DNA from: Kiritimatiellia bacterium
Lineage (GTDB): Bacteria; Verrucomicrobiota; Kiritimatiellia; RFP12; UBA1067
Assembly: GCA_017959645.1 (NCBI GenBank)
Contig: JAGDAE010000040.1
Coordinates: 1 to 5,928 of the forward strand
Reading direction: 5' to 3'
DNA: 5,928 bases
Shown here piece by piece: positions 1 through 5,525 of this stretch (the first letter of the stretch is position 1; every line of letters begins with the position of its first letter). Made by a program: the position numbers and the translations under genes. The notes beneath the pieces were generated by a model. That model searched no databases. It saw only the letters and a program-made list of their open reading frames with translations, and was not told where the DNA came from.

Positions 1-252
1 CGACAGCAGCCAGAGCGCCGCCAACGCGCCCGCGACCACGATCGCCCCGGCCAGAAGCCCCCTCTTCGCTCCGCGCGGCGCAACCGCCTGCGGACGTTTC
101 GGCTTTCCCCGCACAGCGCCTTCGCGCACGCTGAGCGCCTTTATCCCGCGCGAAGCGAGTACGCCGAAGAGCTCCTCGCGAGACGCCGCTTCGAATACTT
201 CCTCGGCTATGCCGCCGTCTTTGGTTCTCGTCGAAACCGTGAATTCCATCAT
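1..252 (-). CDS. Membrane-anchored protein with GspF-N-like module (3' part outside window)
   Basis: 84 codons are visible, and the gene continues beyond the window's left edge. The start is the ATG at 252, which overlaps the upstream stop as ATGA and has a strong GGAGGAGG ribosome site just before it; a second ATG follows directly, at 249. Residues 3-42 form a small module containing RTKDGG, EAASREELFGVLASRG and IKAL. This resembles the repeated N-terminal module of type II secretion GspF/PilC proteins (x-A-S-x-x-x-A-x-x-x-L-x-x-x-G). A basic linker rich in R, K and P follows (about 46-64), then a hydrophobic stretch (about 65-84, GLLAGAIVVAGALAALWLLS) that is probably a transmembrane anchor, with the remainder presumably periplasmic. 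The module is clearly related to that of the upstream gene, so the two are probably a duplicated or co-acting pair. No enzymatic function is visible in the part present. Confidence 0.75.
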   Translation of the reverse strand, partial: MMEFTVSTRTKDGGIAEEVFEAASREELFGVLASRGIKALSVREGAVRGKPKRPQAVAPRGAKRGLLAGAIVVAGALAALWLLS

Positions 253-983
253 TCCTCCTCCGGCATCGGAATCGTGCGCAGTCCGAAACTCCTGAGCATC
301 GCGTTCTTCTTCTCCCAGACCGCGGCCGTCTCGACGCGGTTGGAGGCGTTGAGTTTCGCCGCCAAACGCGCCAGCTCGTCTTCGGTCGACCTGAAAATGC
401 CCGCCTCGACCTTCTGGCGCTCTTCGAGCCGGCGCATGTACCCCTCTTCGCTGCCGCCGGCGGCGAGATAGGCGGCGAACTCCGCCTTCATCCCGTTGAC
501 GATCTTTTTCATTTTCGCGTGCTCGGCCGGCTCGCCCTCGACGAACCGCATCTCGCGGCCGAGAGATTTCGCCAGCATCCCGTCGACGACCAGCGCCATC
601 GCGCCGGACACGCCCGGCTGGGCGTAGCGGGCGAGGAACCTCTCGCCCGGATCGGGAAACACGTTCGACCACGCGCGCTCCTCGCACTGCTGCAGAATGT
701 CCGGATCGCCGTATATCTGCGAACGCGGCAGCGTCGTCTCCGCTTCGCGCTCCTCGCGCAGCTCGAAATACAGAAACGCCGCCAGCGCCGCCAAAACCGC
801 GATCGCGAGCCAGCGCTTGCCCTTGCCGAAAAGCTTGTTGAAAACCCCCGGCGCCTCTTCGAGCCGCGCGGGCTTGACGCCGCGCGAGCGCAAGGCGCGA
901 AACGCCGCCTCGCGGTCGGCAGCGCCGATCGCGCCTTCGTGAACGACATTGTCGCTCGTGCGGTACTGGTACACGAATCTCAA
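249..983 (-). CDS. Membrane-anchored protein with GspF-N-like module and charged C-terminal domain
   Basis: I place the start at the TTG at 983 (244 aa, MRFVYQYRTSDN...), not the in-frame ATG at 1049. A GGGAG ribosome site lies 6 nt before the TTG, and the ATG at 1049 falls at the edge of the promoter -10 box and so would not be on the transcript. Residues 2-44 (FVYQYRTSDNVVHEG, then AADREAAFRALRSRGVKPAR) look like the GspF/PilC N-terminal module. A basic linker (49-57, KLFGKGKR) leads into a TM helix at 58-75 (WLAIAVLAALAAFLYFEL). The remaining 170 residues are charged and largely helical (for example MKKIVNGMKAEFAAYLAAGG), probably outside the inner membrane. The gene is coupled to the next one by an ATGA overlap. 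I recognise the type as a recurrent hypothetical protein but know no function. A role linked to secretion or pilus-like machinery is only inferred from the module. Confidence 0.8.
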   Translation of the reverse strand: MRFVYQYRTSDNVVHEGAIGAADREAAFRALRSRGVKPARLEEAPGVFNKLFGKGKRWLAIAVLAALAAFLYFELREEREAETTLPRSQIYGDPDILQQCEERAWSNVFPDPGERFLARYAQPGVSGAMALVVDGMLAKSLGREMRFVEGEPAEHAKMKKIVNGMKAEFAAYLAAGGSEEGYMRRLEERQKVEAGIFRSTEDELARLAAKLNASNRVETAAVWEKKNAMLRSFGLRTIPMPEEE

Positions 984-1000
984 ATCGCATCTCCCGTCTT

Positions 1001-1027
1001 GCCCGGCCGGCGCAAAAGCGCCCGGGC
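1001..1027 (-). promoter_or_regulatory. Hairpin in the 5' untranslated region of the 983 gene
   Basis: GCCCGG (1001-1006) and GCGC (1010-1013) pair with GCGC (1018-1021) and CCGGGC (1022-1027) around an AAAA loop (TTTT on the coding strand). This gives a 10-bp stem with a 3-nt bulge. It lies between the predicted transcription start (about 1043) and the ribosome site, so it could affect translation or mRNA stability. No U-run follows it, so it is not a typical intrinsic terminator. Confidence 0.45.
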
Positions 1028-1049
1028 CTGCCGTGGACCGGGAGCGCAT

Positions 1050-1079
1050 ATTGTATCATTTTGCCGTTTTCGCTGTCAA
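1050..1079 (-). promoter_or_regulatory. Sigma-70-like promoter for the paired membrane-protein operon
   Basis: On the minus strand, TTGACA (1079-1074, a perfect -35) is followed after 18 nt by TACAAT (1055-1050, 5 of 6 to the -10 consensus). Transcription would begin near 1043, giving about 60 nt before the TTG start at 983. This promoter helps rule out the upstream ATG at 1049. Confidence 0.75.
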
Positions 1080-1116
1080 CCGCCGAACCGCCTGGAACAT
1101 CCCCAGCGCTTTGCGC

Positions 1117-1146
1117 TTGCGGCCGGTCGCCGGCAAATGGTATAAT
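1117..1146 (+). promoter_or_regulatory. Promoter for the GH2 gene
   Basis: A perfect TATAAT -10 box lies at 1141-1146, with a weaker TTGCGG -35 candidate at 1117-1122 (18-nt spacer). The predicted start near 1153 leaves about 30 nt before the ATG at 1185. A divergent promoter for the minus-strand operon lies at 1050-1079, so the two transcription units share this intergenic region. Confidence 0.6.
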
Positions 1147-1184
1147 TCGCGCCAAATGTCAGACAAAGAAAGGATTTCCGCGCA

Positions 1185-2630
1185 ATGACGGCGCTCTGCA
1201 TTCTGGCCGTCGCCGTCAATCTGCACGGCGGATGTGTGCACCACGATACGGGCCCGCTCGGGGCGGCCAGCCACCCCGACGCCGAGCGCTGGAAGGTCCG
1301 CAAACTCAAGGAAGCCGGCTTCAACGCGGTGAGGCTCGGCTGCAATCCGTTTCCCGAGGCGTTTCTCGAAGCTTGCGACGAAGAGGGGCTTTTCGTCATC
1401 GACGACATGTTCGATATGTGGCGCGAAGGCAAGAGCGAGGCCGATTTTTCGCGCGATTTCGAAAGGGATTGGGCGGAGGCGCTCGAGGCGGTGGTGAGGC
1501 GCGACCGGGTGCATCCGAGCGTGGCGATGTGGTCGATCGGCAACGAGATACTCGAGCGCACGAGCGATTGGGCGGCGGAGCAGGCCGTGCGCATGGTGCA
1601 ACTGTGCAAAAAGCTCGATCCCGGCCGCCCGGTCACGATGGCGCTGTGCACATGGGGAGGCGATGACGAATGGCTCGCGCAGGACAAGCTCGCATCGGCT
1701 CTGGACATCGTCGGCTACAACTACGCCGAAAACCGCGTCGACGACGACCATGCCCGGCATCCGGAGCGGGTGATCGTGCTTACCGAGACGTATCCGCGCG
1801 ACGCGACCAACGTCTGGCGCATCGTCAAGGACCGTCCGTACGTCATCGGAGAGTTCGTGTGGTCGGCGATGGATTACCGCGGCGAGTCCATGATCGGGCG
1901 CAGCTATTACGAAGGCGAGGAGGAGCCCGGCGACCACTTCAGGATAAAGAACTCCTTCCCGTGGCACGGCGCCAACTGCGGAGACATCGATCTGATCGGA
2001 CGCCGCAAGCCGATATCGCACCTGCGCGAGACGCTGTGGAACGAGAACGCCCCGACGTATCTGGCGGTGCGCGAACCCGACGGATGGAAGGGAAAGATCG
2101 TCACTACCGACTGGGGAACCTGGCCGACTTTCGAAAGCTGGAATTTCAAAGGCTGGGAAGGGAAGCCGGTTTTCGTCGAGGTCTATTCCCGCGCGCCGCG
2201 CGTCAGGCTTGTCGTGAACGGCTCCGTCGCCGGAGAGAAGCCGAACGGAGAGGACAACGCCTACTTCAGCGAATTCGCCGTCGCTTACGAGCCGGGCGAA
2301 ATCGTCGCCTATGGAATCGACGCGCACGGGAACGTGCTGGACTCGGCGAGAATAGCGACTTCGGGCGAGCCGGTGGCGGTGAGGTTCGTTTCGGAGACGG
2401 TGGGCGAGCTGGAGTTTCTCACGGCGGAGACGGTCGACGCAAACGGCGTGTTCTGTCCGGACGGCGAGATCGACGTCGAGTTCGACGGCGATGTCATCGC
2501 GACGGCCTCGGACAACATGAAAGACTGCGTCCCGGCGACGAGCCGGATACGCCGGACCAGCCATGGTCGCGCAATGGCCGTGCGCCGCGTACACCGGCCC
2601 GGGACGGACAGCAGGCGACAGGCTTTCTAA
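1185..2630 (+). CDS. GH2 family glycosidase lacking its N-terminal domains (probable remnant)
   Basis: 481 aa, with GH2 (beta-galactosidase-like) sequence of the kind carrying a DUF4982 domain. The TIM barrel begins almost at once: NLHGGCVHHDTGPLGA (12-27), KEAGFNAVRLGCNP (42-55) and LFVIDDMFDMW (69-79). The acid/base is E121 in WSIGNE and the likely nucleophile is E201 in VLTET, followed by YVIGEFVWSAMDY (219-231). A DUF4982-like segment (about 303-352, with TTDWGTWPTFESWNF) and a C-terminal Ig-like domain (about 395-481) follow. Family members normally have about 300 residues of sugar-binding and Ig-like domain before HGGCVHHD; here only 11 residues (MTALCILAVAV), resembling a signal-peptide start, precede it. 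The start has AAAGAAAGGA 10 nt upstream plus a TATAAT promoter. The last 15 residues or so look out of frame: the +2 frame near 2596-2615 (RTPARDGQ) fits the family end better. The barrel is likely non-functional without its N-terminal domains. Activity would be exo-cleavage of beta-linked galactose or a related sugar if intact, which is family knowledge. Confidence 0.85.
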   Translation: MTALCILAVAVNLHGGCVHHDTGPLGAASHPDAERWKVRKLKEAGFNAVRLGCNPFPEAFLEACDEEGLFVIDDMFDMWREGKSEADFSRDFERDWAEALEAVVRRDRVHPSVAMWSIGNEILERTSDWAAEQAVRMVQLCKKLDPGRPVTMALCTWGGDDEWLAQDKLASALDIVGYNYAENRVDDDHARHPERVIVLTETYPRDATNVWRIVKDRPYVIGEFVWSAMDYRGESMIGRSYYEGEEEPGDHFRIKNSFPWHGANCGDIDLIGRRKPISHLRETLWNENAPTYLAVREPDGWKGKIVTTDWGTWPTFESWNFKGWEGKPVFVEVYSRAPRVRLVVNGSVAGEKPNGEDNAYFSEFAVAYEPGEIVAYGIDAHGNVLDSARIATSGEPVAVRFVSETVGELEFLTAETVDANGVFCPDGEIDVEFDGDVIATASDNMKDCVPATSRIRRTSHGRAMAVRRVHRPGTDSRRQAF

Positions 2631-3970
2631 TCGTGTTTTTTCCTGAAGTAGAAAATGTTGTTTTCGAAACGGTTATGCCTGTTTTCGCACGGTTTCTCGA
2701 GAATGGCGATTTCGCAGGTCCCGGTCTTGAACAGCGGGGTTCGTCTTTCGTCTCCGCGCGTGTATATTGCGTCGGTTATGACATTGTCGATGAAGGTGGC
2801 GTTTGAAGTCCCGGCGAGATTGATGTCTTTTCCCGACAAAAGCCGGTTGCCCTTGACCAGTATCGGTCCGTGGCAAACCTCGAAATAAAGTTCGTTTCCG
2901 TTGGCATACATGAGATTTCCGCTTATGGTGGCGTCTTGCGCCATCCAATCGAGCCAGATGCCGCCGAACCGGCCGCCGCAATGATGGATCGTATTGCCGG
3001 CGATCGTCATGCCGACCGCGCCGTGTATCTTTATGCCCGCCATCTCGAAGCCGCCGAATTTCTCCCCCCAGTGGCAGAAACCGATATCGTTCTCCTCTAT
3101 CGCCGAAAACACCGCCCCGAGCGAACCGCATATCCCGGCCTGTCCGCAATGGTGTATGCGGCAGCGCCTGACGGTATGATGCCCGACGCGGTCGAGCCCA
3201 TGTCCGGCCGCGCGCTCCACGGTGGCGGTGAAGTCCTGTGAATCGTCCGAAAAGCCGTCGAATTCGTCGCCGTATTTTCCAAGCGTGATTCCGCTCGCCG
3301 GCGAACCGGAGATTTCGCATTCTTCGACGATCCATCCTCTCGACCAGTGCGTGCCGACGATGCCGACCTGTTCGCCGGTCGGCGGCGCCCAGTTGGGCGC
3401 GGCGTCGCGAAAGACGATGCCCCTGAGCGTGATGAAATCGCGCCCTTCCTCGACCGGATAGAACGCCGCCGGCCTGACGACCAGTTCGGCGGTCCCCTCG
3501 TCGGGATCGGACGGGAATCTCGCGACTATCCTCCCCTTCCCTTCGCCGGCTTCGAACCGCCGTTCTCCGTCGCCCAGCCGTCTGCCGTTGAATATCAACG
3601 CCGTGCGCGGATGCACGAGTCCGTTGCCGTCAAACCAGCTTCCGCAGAGGTTGTCGGTGAACGGATTGAACCCGTCGCCGAAATTCGCGTAGTCAAGCTC
3701 GATTGTCCACTCCCCGCCGCCGAGCGCGGTCCATCCTTTGACCACATCGGCCCCGGTTATCTCGACGCGCTCGCCGTCTTTGGCGCGGTAGACGATCGGC
3801 CTGCCTTCGACGCCGCCGTTTCGCGGCTTCACCCATTCGCGGTAGACCCCGGCGGAAATGACGACTTCGTCCCCGGGCGCGGCGATGTCGGCCGCGGCCT
3901 GCACGCTCTTGAACTCTTCCGACGGGCCTACCGTCAGAATTGCGGCGAGGACGTGTATTGTTGCGTTCAT
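2627..3970 (-). CDS. Secreted right-handed parallel beta-helix protein (glycosidase/lyase-like), possibly C-terminally truncated
   Basis: 447 aa from the ATG at 3970, with a GAGAGG ribosome site 10 nt upstream. A short hydrophobic N-terminus (about 1-14, HVLAAILTV) suggests export, although it lacks a basic n-region. Residues 20-46 (FKSVQAAADIAAPGDEVV, then AGVYREW) form the classic first turn of a pectin-lyase-like beta-helix. Conserved later blocks are WAPPTGEQVGIVGTHWSRGW (194-213), QAGICGSLGAVFSAIEENDI (277-296), EMAGIKIHGAV (309-319) and GGIWLDWMAQDATISGNLMY (336-355), then FEVCHGPILVKGN (363-375). These match a beta-helix family associated with glycan degradation; membership of a GH141-like group is possible but unproved. 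The protein stops at ENNIFYFRKKHD, where I recall relatives continuing for about 100-200 residues, so the C-terminus may be lost. The stop overlaps the stop of the convergent GH2 gene by 4 bp, with no terminator between them. Upstream, 105 bp separate it from the HTH remnant on the same strand, and I found no convincing promoter of its own. Confidence 0.85.
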   Translation of the reverse strand: MNATIHVLAAILTVGPSEEFKSVQAAADIAAPGDEVVISAGVYREWVKPRNGGVEGRPIVYRAKDGERVEITGADVVKGWTALGGGEWTIELDYANFGDGFNPFTDNLCGSWFDGNGLVHPRTALIFNGRRLGDGERRFEAGEGKGRIVARFPSDPDEGTAELVVRPAAFYPVEEGRDFITLRGIVFRDAAPNWAPPTGEQVGIVGTHWSRGWIVEECEISGSPASGITLGKYGDEFDGFSDDSQDFTATVERAAGHGLDRVGHHTVRRCRIHHCGQAGICGSLGAVFSAIEENDIGFCHWGEKFGGFEMAGIKIHGAVGMTIAGNTIHHCGGRFGGIWLDWMAQDATISGNLMYANGNELYFEVCHGPILVKGNRLLSGKDINLAGTSNATFIDNVITDAIYTRGDERRTPLFKTGTCEIAILEKPCENRHNRFENNIFYFRKKHD

Positions 3971-4075
3971 GGTGCGGCAGCCTCTCTTTTCTTTTCATTC
4001 AAAGCGCAATCGATACGGGCGCGCACCGGAACCGGCGGCGCGGATATGGCATTCGGGGCTCTCCTTCATTCGCGC

Positions 4076-4311
4076 TCATCGGGCCTCCTCGACTTCGGAT
4101 TTCCGTTGCACTGCCTCGGCTTTCTCGGCAAGTTTCACGTGGCCGAACTGGCGAAGGCCGAGGATGAACACGTCCTGTCCCGTGCGGCAGACGTCCACTC
4201 GCCTTGCACGAATGACGCGCCGGGGATGCGCCCCGCCGAACAATATGTGCGCACCTGTCGAGGTGTTATTCCCCACTTTTCAGCCGTTTCATCTATTGTT
4301 GTGAATTGCAT
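4076..4311 (-). pseudogene. Small helix-turn-helix (MerR/excisionase-type) protein, frame broken after the HTH
   Basis: The start is the ATG at 4311, with AAAGGAG 8 nt upstream. The open frame gives 58 aa, ending at 4135. Residues 1-32 (FTTIDETAEKWGITPRQVRT and YCSAGRIPGA) are a typical small HTH of the MerR-like/helix-turn-helix_17 type, in which G-R-I-P-G-A is usually followed by a G-x-W and an I-P. Here the frame degenerates after GEW into low-complexity S/A/T residues. The neighbouring frame across about 4200-4076 has strong codon-position bias (G in first, A/T in second, G/C in third positions). It reads DVFILGLRQFGHVKLAEK, then AEAVQRKSEVEEAR, with a stop at 4076. A single-base indel near 4190-4215 would join the two into a protein of about 78 aa. 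The product would be a DNA-binding regulator, possibly of its own operon. Such HTH proteins often sit beside toxin or Fic-type genes, but none is visible here. A sequencing error could give the same picture. Confidence 0.6.
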
Positions 4312-4312
4312 T

Positions 4313-4444
4313 TCAACGCTCCTTTGCGCTTCGCGGAACTTTATCATCCCTCAAACGGAAGCATATCGCCCCCATGACAGGGCTGTCTTTTGCCGAGATA
4401 AACTTCCGCTCTCCAACATATAACGAAGCCTCGCCGTCTGCCAT
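4313..4444 (-). CDS. Small 43-aa protein, unknown function
   Basis: The ORF (MADGEASLYVGERKFISAKD..., ending RSAKER) lies 1 nt upstream of the HTH gene: its TGA is followed by A and then the next ATG, and its last codons hold that gene's ribosome site. Composition is mixed and protein-like (GERKFISAKD, AICFRLRDDK), probably beta-rich. Its own ATG at 4444 lacks a well-spaced ribosome site. The good AAAAGGAAACT site instead precedes an ATG at 4455 in another frame, which reads only 34 aa before a stop at 4351. An 11-bp tandem duplication explains this arrangement. It could be a true small gene, a fragment of a larger one, or a product damaged by the duplication. I do not recognise a family. Confidence 0.4.
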   Translation of the reverse strand: MADGEASLYVGERKFISAKDSPVMGAICFRLRDDKVPRSAKER

Positions 4445-4455
4445 CTGTCCGCCAT
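4434..4455 (-). repeat. 11-bp imperfect tandem duplication at a start codon
   Basis: On the minus strand ATGGCGGACAG (4455-4445) is followed directly by ATGGCAGACGG (4444-4434), a 9 of 11 match. Each copy begins with ATG. Because 11 is not a multiple of 3, the two ATGs are in different frames, and the ribosome site AAAAGGAAACT now serves the upstream one. Confidence 0.7.
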
Positions 4456-4480
4456 AGTTTCCTTTTCATGCGACGGGAGC

Positions 4481-4509
4481 AGTATATCATTTACCGGCAA
4501 AAACAGCAA
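4481..4509 (-). promoter_or_regulatory. Sigma-70-like promoter for the small HTH operon
   Basis: On the minus strand TTGCTG (4509-4504) is followed after exactly 17 nt by TATACT (4486-4481). The predicted transcription start near 4474 lies about 20 nt before the ATG at 4455. The promoter reads toward the 43-aa ORF and HTH gene and possibly the beta-helix gene beyond. Confidence 0.65.
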
Positions 4510-4565
4510 GTAGGGACCTGCAAAAACGCAAAGTGGGCAGCGGCAAAAAGCGAAGGTGCGGCCGG
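4497..4565. repeat. Three degenerate 23-bp tandem units starting GCAAAAA
   Basis: GCAAAAA begins at 4497, 4520 and 4543, exactly 23 bp apart. Units 1 and 2 match at about 16 of 23 positions and units 2 and 3 at about 14, including a shared AAGT or AGGT core about 12 nt into each unit. The first unit lies inside the minus-strand promoter and the others just upstream of its -35, as operator sites might. The HTH protein of this operon is a candidate binder, which is inference. Confidence 0.4.
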
Positions 4566-4693
4566 TCCGGCGTCCCGTTTGCCGGCGAGGTACCACGCCG
4601 TTCCGCGAAGGCGCGGACAATGTCTCAATTTCAATTCGCGCGGATATTGCATTCATAGCAACAAAATATCATCCCCACAAAAGTGGCCTCCCA

Positions 4694-4722
4694 TTGACTT
4701 TTGACTTAAATTTTGGTATCAT
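4694..4722 (+). promoter_or_regulatory. Promoter of the DUF3791-DUF3990 cassette
   Basis: TTGACT (4694-4699) is followed after 17 nt by TATCAT (4717-4722), with TGG just before the -10. The predicted start near 4729 gives a leader of about 60 nt to the ATG at 4789. The -35 is part of a perfect 7-bp tandem repeat, TTGACTT at 4694-4700 and again at 4701-4707, which could be an operator or a duplicated -35. Confidence 0.65.
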
Positions 4723-4788
4723 ACTTGCACTTGCTCATTAGGTGTACTGTGTCCTAAAACAGCGAGCGTACAAAGGAAATTGTAGCAA

Positions 4789-5034
4789 ATGGCAATAAAG
4801 CTAGAGAATGTGAGCGTGAAAGATGACGAGAAAATCATCACGTTCGTTGCGTTCTGCATTGAATGCTACAAGACAATCCACGGTATCAGCGGACATGAGG
4901 TGGCCGACCTGTTCCGCAAGTATGGTGTCGAGAAGTACCTTTACGAGGAATACGACATACTGCACTCCTTTGGCGAGAGACAGATAGTGGCCTACATCGA
5001 CGAGTTCTTGTCTGTCAGAAAGGAGCCTGCATGA
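4789..5034 (+). CDS. DUF3791-type small helical protein
   Basis: 81 aa from the ATG at 4789, with AAAGGA 11 nt upstream. Residues 14-74 match my memory of the DUF3791 family: EKIITFVAFCIECYKTIHGI (14-33), SGHEVADLFRKYGVEKYLYE (34-53), EYDILHSFG (54-62) and IVAYIDEFL (66-74). There is no signal peptide or TM segment, so the protein is cytoplasmic and probably all-helical. It is the first gene of a three-gene unit. Its TGA overlaps the next ATG (ATGA at 5031-5034), and its last codons hold that gene's AAGGAG ribosome site, so translation is coupled. Members of this family are regularly encoded next to DUF3990 proteins. A role as partner or antitoxin of the ART-like neighbour is inference. Base composition is lower in GC than the genes left of 4620. 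Confidence 0.85.
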   Translation: MAIKLENVSVKDDEKIITFVAFCIECYKTIHGISGHEVADLFRKYGVEKYLYEEYDILHSFGERQIVAYIDEFLSVRKEPA

Positions 5035-5525
5035 AAGTGTATCATGGTGGCTTGGAGGAGGTTAGAAATCCTGAAATCCGACGCGGAACCAATGTCGGCG
5101 ATTTTGGAATAGGGTTTTACGTCACTAGTTCCTTTGAACAGGCTTGCCGGTTTGTGAAGACAAAGGGAAACCGTCTCAATAAAGCCAAGGGCGTTGTTTC
5201 GGCCTATGAACTTGACGAGCGGCTGTTTGGTGCGCAATTCAAGGGAAAGACCTTTGAAAGCCCCACCCGCGAATGGGCGGATTTTGTCTCTGCGAATCGC
5301 AAGCGTCCAAGTTTCAGTCATGACTTTGACTATGTAAGGGGGCCTGTGGCGAATGATCAGGTCTATACGTCGCTTACGCTCTACGAGGGTGGCATCATCT
5401 CTTTCGAGATGCTGATTGAGCGGCTGAAGACCCGGCGGCTTTTCGACCAGATACTATTTCACACGGAAGAGGCATTGTCTTGTCTTTCATTTCAAGGGAG
5501 CGAGGAGGTAGTATGGCAGAAATAA
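5031..5525 (+). CDS. DUF3990-type ADP-ribosyltransferase-like protein
   Basis: 164 aa from the ATG at 5031, with AAGGAG 5 nt upstream. Motifs in order are VYHGG (3-7, H5 in the place of the NAD-binding H of ART folds), NPEI (13-16), DFGIGFYVTSSFEQA (24-38, the usual strand-helix block with Y30), EWADFV (81-86), VRGPVANDQVYTSLTLYEGG (102-121) and DQILFHTEEALSCLSF (139-154). These fit DUF3990, which I place in the ART-like superfamily from general knowledge. E146/E147 near the C-terminus are candidates for the catalytic acid, but I cannot assign it. The length is full for the family and there is no export signal, so the protein would act in the cytoplasm. It lies between two small helical genes, overlapping the first by 4 bp and the third by 13 bp. 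It may be the toxin or effector of a toxin-antitoxin or defence unit, modifying a protein or nucleic acid with ADP-ribose. The target is unknown. Confidence 0.85.
   Translation: MKVYHGGLEEVRNPEIRRGTNVGDFGIGFYVTSSFEQACRFVKTKGNRLNKAKGVVSAYELDERLFGAQFKGKTFESPTREWADFVSANRKRPSFSHDFDYVRGPVANDQVYTSLTLYEGGIISFEMLIERLKTRRLFDQILFHTEEALSCLSFQGSEEVVWQK

Larger units (their letters stand above)
4456..4788. other. Intergenic region between the HTH operon and the ART cassette
   Basis: I see no convincing gene in these 333 bases. They contain the divergent promoters at 4481-4509 (minus) and 4694-4722 (plus), the degenerate 23-bp units at 4497-4565, and a 6-bp hairpin TCCGCG-AAGG-CGCGGA at 4602-4617 without a following T-run. 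Composition changes near 4620: GC-rich to the left, AT-rich to the right, which marks a likely junction of chromosomal and transferred DNA. The long reading frames across 4468-4704 and 4556-4741 on the plus strand have no ribosome site or family match and look spurious. Confidence 0.6.

Noticed and set aside
984..1049. ATG start at 1049 for the left membrane protein
   Set aside because: It lies at the edge of the -10 box and upstream of the predicted transcription start. The extra 22 residues are unlike the family start, and the TTG at 983 has a good ribosome site.
1155..1187. 10-codon leader peptide (MSDKERISAQ) ending in ATGA at the GH2 start
   Set aside because: Its ATG falls at the predicted transcription start with no ribosome site, so it is probably not translated.
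1056..2594. 512-aa open frame on the minus strand, opposite the GH2 gene
   Set aside because: It is an antisense shadow: rich in R, H and V, without domain signal, and overlapping a clear GH2 coding frame in GC-rich DNA.
1670..2806. 378-aa plus-strand frame overlapping the GH2 gene
   Set aside because: Its arginine-rich composition is that of a shifted frame of a GC-rich gene. Only its short stretch near 2596-2615 is of interest, as a possible frameshifted GH2 end.
3347..4423. 358-aa plus-strand frame across the beta-helix gene
   Set aside because: It lies opposite a well-supported beta-helix gene and has no recognisable motif or ribosome site.
4675..4686. CCAC-AAAA-GTGG hairpin as a terminator
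   Set aside because: The stem is only 4 bp and no T-run follows on either strand.
5480..5512. TTG start extending the third cassette gene
   Set aside because: The AGGAGG at 5503-5508 points to the ATG at 5513, and the added residues merely translate that ribosome site.
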